Below the pieces are notes generated by a model. The model did no database searches. It was not told where the DNA came from and saw only the letters and a program-made list of their open reading frames with translations. A program made the position numbers and the translations under genes. Positions 26,434 through 34,475 of a stretch of 64,000 nt of DNA are shown piece by piece (position 1 is the first letter of the stretch; each line of letters opens with the position of its first letter). This stretch comes from Streptomyces albiflavescens (lineage in GTDB: Bacteria > Actinomycetota > Actinomycetes > Streptomycetales > Streptomycetaceae): the NCBI RefSeq assembly GCF_014645835.1, contig NZ_BMMM01000005.1, positions 303,733-367,732 of the forward strand, in the 5' to 3' direction.

Positions 26434-26946
26434 CTAGGACGGCGTCTGGCCGGTCTGGCCCTCCGAAAGCGCGTCGCCCGGGGTGGCTGTTTTCTGGAAG
26501 GCCTTGGCCAGCATGGCCAGGTCGATGCCGTTCAGATGGTCGACGAAGTTGCGGCGCACGCTCGCGAGGTTGATCGGCCAGGCCTCTTCCAGCTGCGCGA
26601 AGCCCGCGTCGGTGAGGACGGCGTACGCGATCCTGGCGTCCTTGTCGCTTTTGACGCGTCGGACGAGACCTTGGCTCTCCAGGTGACCGGCGAGTCGGGA
26701 CATCCCGCTCAGGGACAGCTCACAGGCAGTCGCGAGTTCGCTCATGCGCAGCCGTCGGTCCCGGGCCTCGGACAGGTGCATGAGCGCGGTGTAGTCGATG
26801 AGTGGCATCTGAAGTTCCCGTCGCATGTCCAGGTCGATGGCGCGCGGGAGGGCATACATCACCCTGCTCAGCGCGCGGACGACGGCTTCTTCGGCGGCAC
26901 TGAGCGGCTGGGGGCGCTTGTCTGTGGAGTCGTTCACGTCACCCAT
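26434..26946 (-). CDS. MarR family transcriptional regulator
   Basis: A 170-residue winged-helix regulator. The dimerisation helices flank MPLIDYTALMHLSEARDRRL, then LRMSELATACELSLSGMSRL (helix-turn-helix), AGHLESQGLVRRVKSDKDAR (recognition helix and wing, with D-x-R) and IAYAVLTDAGFAQLEEAWP. This is the full MarR length. It is transcribed away from an Old Yellow Enzyme gene, a frequent pair in which MarR represses the enzyme and responds to electrophiles; here the enzyme gene is broken. Palindromic sites lie in the shared promoter. Confidence 0.88.
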   Translation of the reverse strand: MGDVNDSTDKRPQPLSAAEEAVVRALSRVMYALPRAIDLDMRRELQMPLIDYTALMHLSEARDRRLRMSELATACELSLSGMSRLAGHLESQGLVRRVKSDKDARIAYAVLTDAGFAQLEEAWPINLASVRRNFVDHLNGIDLAMLAKAFQKTATPGDALSEGQTGQTPS

Positions 26947-26950
26947 ATTA

Positions 26951-27000
26951 CTTCCTTGACGAAGGAATTAATACGAGGCAAGGTTGCTTGACGTAACAAC
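26951..27000. promoter_or_regulatory. Likely MarR operator region
   Basis: TTCCTT-GACG-AAGGAA (26952-26967) is a perfect inverted repeat close to the MarR start. A second near-palindrome GGTTG-N10-CAACC covers 26982-27001. CTTGACG occurs in both, 32 bp apart. The stretch is AT-rich, as expected for a divergent promoter. Confidence 0.55.
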
Positions 27001-27090
27001 CAAAAGAGGCTCCGATCGGAGTGCCGCCCGGTACGGCGGACCCGTCGGGCCCGGCGCCCAGTCGCCAGACACCCGGAGAGCCGAACAGCC

Positions 27091-27549
27091 ATGGTCGATG
27101 CCTTCAGCCCGATCGAACTGGGCAGCGCGACGCCTGCCAACCGTTTCGCCCTGACCCCCCGCAACCGTGGGGCGGCAGAAGGGACCGCCACCCCGCAGAT
27201 GGCCGAGTACCACCGTCAGCGGGCGTCCGCCGGCCTGATCGTGACCGGCCTTCATCGACCTGCGCGAGTGGCCGGGGCGGCGGGCTCTGACCCGGGAGCT
27301 GCGGGCGCTGTGGCCCGGCAAGCTCGTCGTCAATCCGCACGCGGCGGAGGCACCCCGCCCGCCGCGCGAGGAGGCCCAGGACGCCCTGGACTCCGGCCTC
27401 GCCGATGTCGTCGCGTTCGCCTCAACCTTCCTGGCCAAACCCGACCTACCGCGACGCATCGCGCAGGCCGGCCCCACAACGAGCCGGACCCGGCCACCTT
27501 CTACGGCGGCGCCACCGGCTACACGGACTACCCCTTCCTGGAGGGCTGA
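27091..27549 (+). pseudogene. Old Yellow Enzyme (NADH:flavin oxidoreductase) with internal deletion
   Basis: The first 55 residues match an OYE: DAFSPIELGSATPANRFALT, PRNRGAAEGTATPQMAEYHR, ASAGLIVTG. After a jump near 27250 the frame gives only the last part: ELRALWPGKLVVNPHAAEAP, DALDSGLADVVAFASTFLAK and DPATFYGGATGYTDYPFLEG. About 200 middle residues with the catalytic His/Asn and Tyr are gone, and two frame changes occur. The ATG at 27091 has AACAGCC before it. Confidence 0.8.
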
Positions 27550-27658
27550 GCTCGCCCCGGCACGGCGACCGTCAGCTCACCGGCACATCACACACTTTCG
27601 GCCCGGCAGCGCCTACAGCACGGCCGGACCGAATACACCGCAAGAAAGAGAGAGAACC

Positions 27659-28429
27659 ATGCGAGGACTGCAAGACAAGGTGGCCATCGTCGCGGGAGCC
27701 GCGGCAGGGAACATCGGCGGCGCGACCGCGATACGCCTGGCGGAAGAAGGCATGAGGGTTGTGGCGGCCGACCTCAACGAAGCCAACGCCAAGGCCGTCG
27801 CAGACACAATCACCGCCGCCGGTGGAACCGCGGTGGCCAAGGCGTTCGACATCACGGACGAGTCGTCGTACAAGGAGCTGATCAGCTTCACGGTGGAGCG
27901 CTTCGGCGGCCTGCACGGCCTGTACAACGTGGCCGCCGACCTCTCCCCGCGAACCCTCGGCAGGGACGCCGACGTCACCTCCGTCCCGCTGGACGTCTGG
28001 CACCACACCATCGACGTCACCCTGACCGGCTACATGTACGGCATCCGCCACGCCCTGCCGATCATGATGAAGCAGGGCACCGGATCCATCGTGAACACCA
28101 TGTCCAGCGCGGTGTGGATGGGCGAGGACGTACGTGTCGCTTACCAGGCCGCCAAGAGCGGCCTGGTAGGGCTCACCCGGCACACTGCGACGGTCGGCGG
28201 CAAGCATGGTGTCCGTGCCAATCTGGTCTCCCCCGGCGTGATCCTCACCGGCGCCGCCCTCGCGTCGACCGATGAGAAGTTCCGCGAGGAGATCCTGGCG
28301 ACCGTACGGTCGCCGCGACTGGGCGTGCCGGAGGATCTCGCCGGAACCGTGGCGTTCCTGTTCTCCGACGACGGCGCCTACGTCAATGGTCAGTCGTTCC
28401 TCGTCGACGGCGGGGCCAACTTCACCTGA
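27659..28429 (+). CDS. Short-chain dehydrogenase/reductase
   Basis: A 256-residue classical SDR. It has the cofactor loop AIVAGAAAGNIGGATAIRLA (G-x3-G-x-G variant), the strand end VVAADLNEAN that favours NAD(H), FDITDESS, NVAADLS in the N-N-A-G place, Ser in NTMSSAVWMG, and YQAAKSG as the active Y-x3-K. The end VNGQSFLVDGGANF is standard. An AAGAGAGAG ribosome site precedes the ATG at 27659. It follows the broken OYE gene, so both may once have formed one unit under MarR control. The substrate is unknown. Confidence 0.9.
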   Translation: MRGLQDKVAIVAGAAAGNIGGATAIRLAEEGMRVVAADLNEANAKAVADTITAAGGTAVAKAFDITDESSYKELISFTVERFGGLHGLYNVAADLSPRTLGRDADVTSVPLDVWHHTIDVTLTGYMYGIRHALPIMMKQGTGSIVNTMSSAVWMGEDVRVAYQAAKSGLVGLTRHTATVGGKHGVRANLVSPGVILTGAALASTDEKFREEILATVRSPRLGVPEDLAGTVAFLFSDDGAYVNGQSFLVDGGANFT

Positions 28430-28510
28430 TCCCCGGAGCCGGAACGCCGCACCCAAGGGCAGGCGTTCCGGCCCACACCGTCCATGCGCACACGACACGG
28501 GAGCTTTCAC

Positions 28511-28720
28511 ATGGGCGACGAACACCAGATACAGCAGGTGCCGGCCCGCTATGCCCGGGCGGTCAACCGCCGCGACGCAGCGGCACTGGCGATGCTGTTC
28601 GACCCTGACGGCAGGTTCGACATCGCCTGGGACTCCTTGCGCTGACAGGTCATCAGGAGATTGAGGACGCTGCGGCGGGCCAGGGAACGCTCGTCAACGG
28701 CACGCCGAACCGGGAGGACC
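28511..28720 (+). pseudogene. SnoaL-like (NTF2 superfamily) gene, frameshifted and truncated
   Basis: ATG at 28511 with GGGAGC upstream opens QQVPARYARAVNRRDAAALA and MLFDPDGRFDIAWDS, the first helix and strand of a SnoaL-like protein. A stop follows after 44 codons, but the next frame continues TGHQEIEDAAAGQGTL, the usual sequel, before sense is lost. It follows the SDR by 80 bp. Confidence 0.55.
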
Positions 28721-28862
28721 TCAGCCCGCCTCGTAGAGGCAGACGGCCCGTCCTTCCGACGGTCGCCGTACGGACCAGCTTCAAGTCACCGGATGGTCGG
28801 GGTCGTCGGAAGCGTCAGAAGACGGTGATTCGCAGGGGAGAACGTCGAGAGGGCGCTGCGGG

Positions 28863-29228
28863 TCAATGTGGGTGGTCGTGGTCGTCGGGGTGGTCACGGT
28901 GGTCGTGGCCTTGGGGGCGCTGTGCCAGGGCGTGGGTGCGTGTGGTGACCTCGTCCGTGGACACGGCGCGCAGGCCGACGAGTACGTCTTCGAGGGCGGC
29001 CAGCCAGAGCCGGTAGTAGTTGTAGGGCTGGTCCTGGTCCGCTCCGGCTTCCCAGGCGGCGATCCGGGCGATCAGCGCGGCCTGGAATTCCGGCCAGGTG
29101 AAGGCGCCCGCCTCGTAGAGGCAGACGGCCATGCCGAAGGCGCGGCTCTCCCACGGCTCGGCGAACACCAACTCGCCATTGGAGCGGGGCGGTGCGGCCG
29201 GGCCCTCGATGTCCAGGGGCGCGGTCAT
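28863..29228 (-). CDS. Nitrile hydratase accessory protein with His-rich tail
   Basis: A 121-residue protein of the NHase beta-N-terminal/activator type: NGELVFAEPWESRAFGMAVC, LYEAGAFTWPEFQAALIARI and YNYYRLWLAALEDVLVGLRA. Such proteins (P14K-type) exchange apo-alpha for cobalt-loaded alpha in the enzyme. The tail HDHRDHPDDHDHPH is unusual in its density and could hold cobalt or nickel. The start ATG overlaps the stop of the alpha gene by four bases. It is the last gene of the operon. Confidence 0.85.
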   Translation of the reverse strand: MTAPLDIEGPAAPPRSNGELVFAEPWESRAFGMAVCLYEAGAFTWPEFQAALIARIAAWEAGADQDQPYNYYRLWLAALEDVLVGLRAVSTDEVTTRTHALAQRPQGHDHRDHPDDHDHPH

Positions 29229-29824
29229 GGTGCGCCGACCTTCGCCACGCCGACCATCGCGTCCCGGCTCACCAGCGGCACGAGCTCTTCCTCGGTCAGG
29301 TGCTCAGTGCCGGCCGGACGCTCGGGCAGGACCAGCCAGCGGACCTCGCTGGTGGAGTCGCGGACGGTGATCTGCACGTCGTCGGCGAGGTCGAGTCCCA
29401 TCTCTGACAGCACCGTGCGCGGCTCCTTGACGATTCGCGAGCGGTAGGCGGGGTCCTTGTACCAGCTCGGCGGCAGGCCGAGCACCGGCCACGGGTAGCA
29501 GGAGCACAGCGTGCACACCACGACGTTGTGGGTGGTCGCGGTGTTCTCGACGACCACGATGTGCTCGCCTTGCGCCCCCGAGAAGCCCAACTCCTTGATG
29601 GCAGCGGTGCCGTCGTCGAGCAGCCGCTGCCGGTAGTCCGGGTCGGTCCATGCCTTGGCGACGACCTTGGCGCCGTTGAGCGGGCCCACGTTGGTCTCGT
29701 ATTCGGTGATGATCCCGTTCATCACCTTCGGGTCGATCAGGCCCCGTTCGGTGAGTAGCTGCTCAAGCGCCTCGGTGCGCAAGGCCACGGAAAGGGTCTC
29801 GTCCGGCCCGCCGGTGGTGGTCAT
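29225..29824 (-). CDS. nthA: Nitrile hydratase, alpha subunit (cobalt type)
   Basis: A 199-residue subunit of the enzyme that hydrates nitriles to amides. The metal site VVCTLCSCYPWP (about residues 102-113) has Thr in C-T-L-C-S-C, which marks a low-spin Co(III) enzyme; the iron type has Ser. The two last Cys are expected to be oxidised to sulfinic and sulfenic acid. Other family parts are KVVAKAWTDPDYRQRLLDDG, LPPSWYKDPAYRSRIVKEPR and a C-terminal VRWLVLPERPAGTEHLTEEE. The start ATG overlaps the beta stop (ATGA). Confidence 0.93.
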   Translation of the reverse strand: MTTTGGPDETLSVALRTEALEQLLTERGLIDPKVMNGIITEYETNVGPLNGAKVVAKAWTDPDYRQRLLDDGTAAIKELGFSGAQGEHIVVVENTATTHNVVVCTLCSCYPWPVLGLPPSWYKDPAYRSRIVKEPRTVLSEMGLDLADDVQITVRDSTSEVRWLVLPERPAGTEHLTEEELVPLVSRDAMVGVAKVGAP

Positions 29825-30492
29825 GAGATTGTCTCCAGGTAGCTCTCGTACAGCTCTGCGGTGAGTGCGAAGGGTTCGGAGTCGGAGCCCCACACTTCGC
29901 GGGAGTCGAACCGCACCGTGTAGACGTGCTGCGGGTTCTCGCCCTGGAAGTGGGCGTTGGTGTCCGGCAGCACGGCGGCGGGCTGGATGCGCTCGACAAC
30001 TCCGGTATGTCCCCGCACATAGCCTGGCAGCCTGGTGTGCCCGGGCGGCGACATGTCCTTGGCGCGGACAGGCTTACCGACGGTGAAGGCCGGCGCGGAG
30101 TCCACGGTGCGCAGCGAGCCCTCGGCGGTCCGCATGTAGTCGGGCCGGGCGGGCTCCGGGATCGGTGGTTCCTCAACATCTTCGCCACGCAGGTTGCGGG
30201 CGCGGGCGTCGATCGCGGACGGCGCCAGGATGGCGCTTTCGGTGAGCATCAGTTCCGCGCCGTTGATCCAGCGGCCGAAATAGCCGTCGTCCAGGTAGGC
30301 GGCGCGGTCGAGGCGCTCCAGTGCGTGCCGGAAGGCGTCCAGGTTGACGCCGCCGAACGCAACGCGGCTGGAGAGAATCGCGAGCGCGAATGCCCGGCCC
30401 TGCCAGGGCTCCTCGAAGACCGGTTCGTCCCTTCTCGGCGGGTGCATGGGGCCCCAACCCGGGGTGCCCCCCATATCGGCAATACCGTCCAT
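29821..30492 (-). CDS. nthB: Nitrile hydratase, beta subunit
   Basis: A 223-residue subunit. It begins MDGIADMGGTPGWGPMHPPR, the invariant start of NHase beta chains, then EEPWQGRAFALAILSSRVAF. The C-terminal SH3-like barrel has FTVGKPVRAKDMSPPGHTRL, PGYVRGHTGVVERI and YTVRFDSREVWGSDSE. The ATG at 30492 has GAGAGG seven bases upstream; the ATG at 30507 is less likely because family members start MDGI. Gene order beta-alpha-accessory is the one known for cobalt enzymes. No amidase gene is next to it, so the amide must be used elsewhere. Confidence 0.93.
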   Translation of the reverse strand: MDGIADMGGTPGWGPMHPPRRDEPVFEEPWQGRAFALAILSSRVAFGGVNLDAFRHALERLDRAAYLDDGYFGRWINGAELMLTESAILAPSAIDARARNLRGEDVEEPPIPEPARPDYMRTAEGSLRTVDSAPAFTVGKPVRAKDMSPPGHTRLPGYVRGHTGVVERIQPAAVLPDTNAHFQGENPQHVYTVRFDSREVWGSDSEPFALTAELYESYLETIS

Positions 30493-30817
30493 GGCATAAC
30501 CTCTCATATGAGTGCAATAGCGAACACACTTACTCGAATTTTAAGCAAGCGGTGCCCCTGGTGCTATGGCAGAGAAAGGGGAGGCCGCGGTGGCGGACCC
30601 GGCGAAGAACCGGGTCCCGATCGACGACACCACCAGCGGCGGCGCCGTGACCGTCGGCAGTGTCAGCGGCGGCTGCACACGATCGAGGGGCGGCCCGGGA
30701 AAGGGAACTCGGGCCGGAAACCAGCAGTGGCGGGCGAAGAGATCTTCAGCGCCTTCAACCGCGCCCCCCCTCAGCGGATCGCACAGGCTACATGCCGGGC
30801 CAATCCAGGCGACCGGG
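30493..30817. other. Upstream region of the nitrile hydratase operon
   Basis: The 50 bp before the beta gene are AT-rich and should hold the promoter. A plus frame from 30566 has no family match. No regulator gene of the NhlC/NhlD type is visible here. Confidence 0.4.
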
Positions 30818-31633
30818 TCAATGACGTGCACGGGCCAGCAAGGCCGCATGCGGCAGCGTGAGCACACCGTCCGGACCGGCAAACTCCGTGCTGAGCAGAT
30901 CAAAGTGGCGCTTGATTTCGGCGCGTACCTGAGGGGTCTGGCTCTGCACCATCTGTCCGCCAAATGCCACACCGGCCGCAGGACCGCTCCACCATTCCTC
31001 GGCGGTGGCGCGGTGGCCCCAACGCAGCGTCTCGCAGGCCGCCTCACGCAGCCCCGCTGACTCCATCAGGCCCGTCAGGCCACTCTCGTCACGGGGAAAG
31101 TCCTCTTCTCGGGCGAGGCCCGCGGGCAGGTGTGGTGGGCGCACGGCACCGGCCGCTTGGATCGCGCGGCCGAGCAGGGCGTGTCCCGGTGCCGGCGGTG
31201 CCGCCCATATCGTCAGCGCAATCCGCCCGTCCGGCCTCACAACACGGCGCAGTTCGGTCAGGGCACCCTTGGGTTGGCCCACGTGGTTCAGCACAAAGTT
31301 GCCCACCACGGCATCGAACTCTCCGTCATCGAAGGGAAGCTCGGGCAGGACGGCGACACGCACATCAGCCCCGGGCACGGACAACCTGGCCAGATCGACC
31401 ATGCTGGGCTCCGAATCCACGGCCGTCACCGTCGCGCCCCGGGCACACCCTGCAGCAGCGACCGTGCCCGGCCCAGTCCCCACATCCAGCATCCGCACGC
31501 CCGGTCCAACCTCAGCGGCGTCGAGCAACTGCGGCACCGGGTAAGCGCACAACTTGGCGAAGCTTCCGGCATAAGCAGCACCCCGGCCGGCCCACATCAG
31601 CCGCTCACTCTTATCGAAGCCCGTCACCGACAC
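30818..31633 (-). CDS. SAM-dependent class I methyltransferase
   Basis: A 271-residue methyltransferase. Motif I is VRMLDVGTGPGTVAAAGCAR (about residue 46), followed by acidic VTAVDSEPSMVDLA, DVRVAVLPELPFDDGEFDAV and the post-motif VGNFVLNHVGQPKGALTELR. It ends with a helical cap and FDLLSTEFAGPDGVLTLPHA. Several GTGs compete; the one at 31633 lies seven bases after GGGGGAG and is preferred. The family includes ubiquinone/menaquinone-type and natural-product methylases. The substrate is unknown. It is a lone gene. Confidence 0.87.
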   Translation of the reverse strand: MSVTGFDKSERLMWAGRGAAYAGSFAKLCAYPVPQLLDAAEVGPGVRMLDVGTGPGTVAAAGCARGATVTAVDSEPSMVDLARLSVPGADVRVAVLPELPFDDGEFDAVVGNFVLNHVGQPKGALTELRRVVRPDGRIALTIWAAPPAPGHALLGRAIQAAGAVRPPHLPAGLAREEDFPRDESGLTGLMESAGLREAACETLRWGHRATAEEWWSGPAAGVAFGGQMVQSQTPQVRAEIKRHFDLLSTEFAGPDGVLTLPHAALLARARH

Positions 31634-31968
31634 CGGCACTCTCCCCCGACCTGACCGAAGATCAACGCGATGCCTCGACCCTAACCCACCGTCTGAACAG
31701 CGACCTCTGGGAGGCGGCCGTTGCCGGCGCTCCTGGGGCAAGCGGCTGTGCTCGGCAGGAAGCTGCCCAAGTACGGAGATCCCTGCTCAGCTCGTCCGAG
31801 AGTCGGCCAGGCAACCGTCGGGGCTCTCCCCCGGCGCTCCCTGCCGCGCGGGTCAAGTCTTCGATCGTCACCATCCGAGAGCACGAACGGTGGCGCCCCA
31901 TGCCTGCGGGTGCCCAACTGCCTCGAACTGGTCCGGCCGCGGCCCTTCTCCGCAGAAGGGCGTCGGAA
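31634..31968. other. No supportable gene
   Basis: About 335 bp between the methyltransferase promoter and the end of the MFS gene. Nothing stands out. Confidence 0.45.
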
Positions 31969-33210
31969 TCACTGCGGCAGGGGACTCCGCTCCGTCGCCG
32001 CCACTCGACGACGGGCGCCGAGCAGGAGCCCGGCTACGGTGATCGCTGAAGCCAGGCCGAGCAGGCCGACAGCGGCAGCCAGGCTTCCAACGGCCGATTC
32101 CAGACCGATCAGCACGAGCGGGCAGACGAATTCGCCGGCGAAGAACGCGGCCGTCCACAGGCCGGTGCCGCGGCCACGGTCGGCGTAGTCGAGCCTGGAC
32201 ATCGCCGCCGTGAGCAGTGAGGGAAGCAGGACGCCGGTGCCTAGGCAGTTGACCACCCCACCGGTGATCAGGAGTGCCGGGGAGCCGGACAAGCCGATCA
32301 TGGCGAATCCGACGGCGCACAGCGCGAAGACCGCAGGCAGTCTGCCTTCTGGGTTGCCCGGCAGCTTGGTGAAGGCGATCGAACCCGCAACGGTGGCCGC
32401 GCTGGTGAGCGCGGTCGCCAGACCGATGACCCCGGTGGACTTCACTCCTTGGCCGTCGAGCAGGTACGCCATTTCGACGGGCACGGTGTAGAAGACCATG
32501 GCCCCGAACACCGTCAGCGCGCAGATGCCCGCGAGGCGGCGTACGGGGAACGGGCGCGTCTCCCCTGCCGGTTCATCAGCACTGGCTCCGGCCGACCGGT
32601 GCTTGGACAGGGCCGCGGCCATGGCGGGAGCGAGCAGCAGACCGATGGCGTAGAGCCAGAAGGGGGCGCGCCAGCCTGCCGAGCCGACCGCGCCACCGAT
32701 CACAAAGAACGCGGTTGCGGAGACGGACGCGCACATGGTCTGCAGGGCGAGGTAGCGATCCCGCACGCGGCCCGTGTAGTAGTCGCCGATCAGCGTGGTG
32801 CAGCAGGTCATGATGGCGGCTTCGGCGATGCCGACCAGGACGCGGCTGGCAACGATCGCACCGAGGGAGTCCAGCCACAGCGGAGCCGTGCCGAACAGCG
32901 CGTACAGCACGGTCGCGACGACCAACAGGCGTGTGCGGCCCAGGCGGTCGACGATGACGCCTGCGAACGGGGCCAGCAGGGCGAGTGCGAGCGCAGGCAC
33001 GGTCAGGACGACGGGGACGAGGGTCTTCGCGGCGGGCACGGACGCGAAGTGCTCCTGCATCGTCGGCAGCACCGGGGCGATCAGGATGGCACCGAGGACG
33101 GGCAGACAGCTGCCGGCCATGAGCAGCGCTGCCCGCAGCGGACCCGCGTTCTCGGCGGCGTCCGGGGCAGCGCTGTCGGTGGTTTTGGGCAGGGAAGCGG
33201 ATCCGGGCAT
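31969..33210 (-). CDS. MFS transporter linked to the catabolic operon
   Basis: A 413-residue transporter with 12 helices. Helix 1 reads LLMAGSCLPVLGAILIAPVL; the loop after helix 2 is GVIVDRLGRTRLLVVATVLY, a clear D-R-x-G-R motif A. Helix 5 has FVIGGAVGSAGWRAPFWLYA. Relatives import aromatic acids or export drugs. It lies after the LysR gene in the same direction and opposite the aromatic operon, so uptake of the operon's substrate is the best guess. The ATG at 33210 is preferred over a GTG four codons earlier. Confidence 0.85.
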   Translation of the reverse strand: MPGSASLPKTTDSAAPDAAENAGPLRAALLMAGSCLPVLGAILIAPVLPTMQEHFASVPAAKTLVPVVLTVPALALALLAPFAGVIVDRLGRTRLLVVATVLYALFGTAPLWLDSLGAIVASRVLVGIAEAAIMTCCTTLIGDYYTGRVRDRYLALQTMCASVSATAFFVIGGAVGSAGWRAPFWLYAIGLLLAPAMAAALSKHRSAGASADEPAGETRPFPVRRLAGICALTVFGAMVFYTVPVEMAYLLDGQGVKSTGVIGLATALTSAATVAGSIAFTKLPGNPEGRLPAVFALCAVGFAMIGLSGSPALLITGGVVNCLGTGVLLPSLLTAAMSRLDYADRGRGTGLWTAAFFAGEFVCPLVLIGLESAVGSLAAAVGLLGLASAITVAGLLLGARRRVAATERSPLPQ

Positions 33211-33393
33211 GCGGGACTCCACGAGCGGCGGGAGGGTGCGGAGCCGTACCGCTGTCGTGGCCGTGCCACGTCGCGGGGCGCCGGTGCACCCGAGGGGACT
33301 GCGCCCGGGACAGCGGGCGTCAGGAACTGCCCCGACTATGGGGCCGCCCCTCTCCGGTGCCTAGTCCCCCCGCGATCGAAGTGCCGGATCCCT

Positions 33394-34332
33394 TCATCCA
33401 CCCAGTGGATGCTCCGGCGTTGTCTCCGGCTGGGACACCGATGCTGCCACCCGTGCGGCGGTCTCGCGGAGCCAGATGTGCGCGGCGTCGTGGGTGTGGA
33501 CGGGGTGCCACCAGAGGGCTTCGCGAAGGGGGACGGCCTCGTAGGGCGCCGGCATGATCCGTACCGGCGCAACGCCGCGAAGGCGGTGTGCAAGAAGCTC
33601 CTGAATCAGGGCGATCCGTCGGGTGCCGGCGACCAGGAAGGGCAGCGACTGGAAGCTGTCGACGGACACCTCGGCCCTCGGTTCGATGCCGAGCATGCCG
33701 AGCTGGCGCACCGGTGGGGCGTCGTACGTGCGCTGGTACGTCACCCACGGCAGCCGTGCCAGGTGATCCCGGGTGAGGTGTTCGCCGACCTCGGTGTTGT
33801 CCTCGGCCACGAGGAAGACCCACTGGTCCTGGTAGAGCTCGGTGGCGGGGAAGTCGCTGATGATGCCGTGCGGCATGAGCAGGCCGTCGGTGGTGCTGAG
33901 CAAGGTGCCGGTCTGCTCCGCGATGCCGGGCGGGGTCTGGATGAAGCGCAGGCGGATCCCCGGTGCCTCGCGGTGGAGGACACGGGCGAGTTCGGCGCCG
34001 AACACGGCCACCGCGTAGTCGGAGGCCACCAGGGTGAATTCGTGGTCCTCGACGGCCGGGTCGAAGTCAGCCTGGCTCGTGAAGAGGCGTTCCAGCAGGT
34101 CACAGGCGGTCGATGTGCGGTCCAGGAGAACCTGGCCGAGGGCGGTGAGTTCGTAGTGGCCGCCAACGCGGGAGAGCAGGTCGTCGTCGAAGTGGCGGCG
34201 CAGCCGGGCCAGGGCTGCGCTCATCGCGGGCTGACTGAGGCCGATGCGCTTGCCTGCGCGGGTGACGTTGAGTTCCTCCAGGAGCGCGCGCAGGGCGACG
34301 ACGAGGTTCAGGTCGAGGCTGGCCAGGTTCAC
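33394..34332 (-). CDS. LysR family regulator of the catabolic operon
   Basis: A 312-residue LTTR. The winged helix-turn-helix is LVVALRALLEELNVTRAGKR with IGLSQPAMSAALARLRRHF (residues about 10-48). The two-lobed inducer domain begins near residue 95 (FTLVASDYAVAVFGAELARV) and includes IRLRFIQTPPGIAEQ. It resembles the NodD/LinR/PcpR branch, which responds to aromatic inducers. The GTG at 34332 has AGGAGC five bases upstream. It is divergent from the catabolic operon across a 143-bp region with repeats, the classical layout for LysR activation. Confidence 0.9.
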   Translation of the reverse strand: MNLASLDLNLVVALRALLEELNVTRAGKRIGLSQPAMSAALARLRRHFDDDLLSRVGGHYELTALGQVLLDRTSTACDLLERLFTSQADFDPAVEDHEFTLVASDYAVAVFGAELARVLHREAPGIRLRFIQTPPGIAEQTGTLLSTTDGLLMPHGIISDFPATELYQDQWVFLVAEDNTEVGEHLTRDHLARLPWVTYQRTYDAPPVRQLGMLGIEPRAEVSVDSFQSLPFLVAGTRRIALIQELLAHRLRGVAPVRIMPAPYEAVPLREALWWHPVHTHDAAHIWLRETAARVAASVSQPETTPEHPLGG

Positions 34333-34352
34333 GGTGCGCTCCTGCTCACGAG

Positions 34353-34420
34353 TGCTGCGAATGCTGCGAATGCTGCGTCATAAACGGCGCAGATGATCGG
34401 TATCCAAGGAATCGATTTCC
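34353..34420. promoter_or_regulatory. LysR-operon intergenic repeats and palindrome
   Basis: Three tandem 9-bp units (TGCTGCGAA twice, then TGCTGCGTC) cover 34353-34379. A near-perfect palindrome GGAATCGATTTCC lies at 34408-34420. Both are in the region shared by the LysR gene and the operon and are candidates for regulator binding. Confidence 0.45.
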
Positions 34421-34475
34421 CAGATTGCGAGATGCGGGGCCAGATTAGTCCCATCGCCATCAGGAGGACACGTTC

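Noticed and set aside
30566..31060. Plus frame starting MAEKGEAAVADPAK upstream of the nitrile hydratase operon
   Set aside because: No family match, no good ribosome site, and its second half overlaps the methyltransferase gene.
32449..34383. 644-codon plus frame across the MFS and LysR genes
   Set aside because: Antisense shadow of two well-supported genes.
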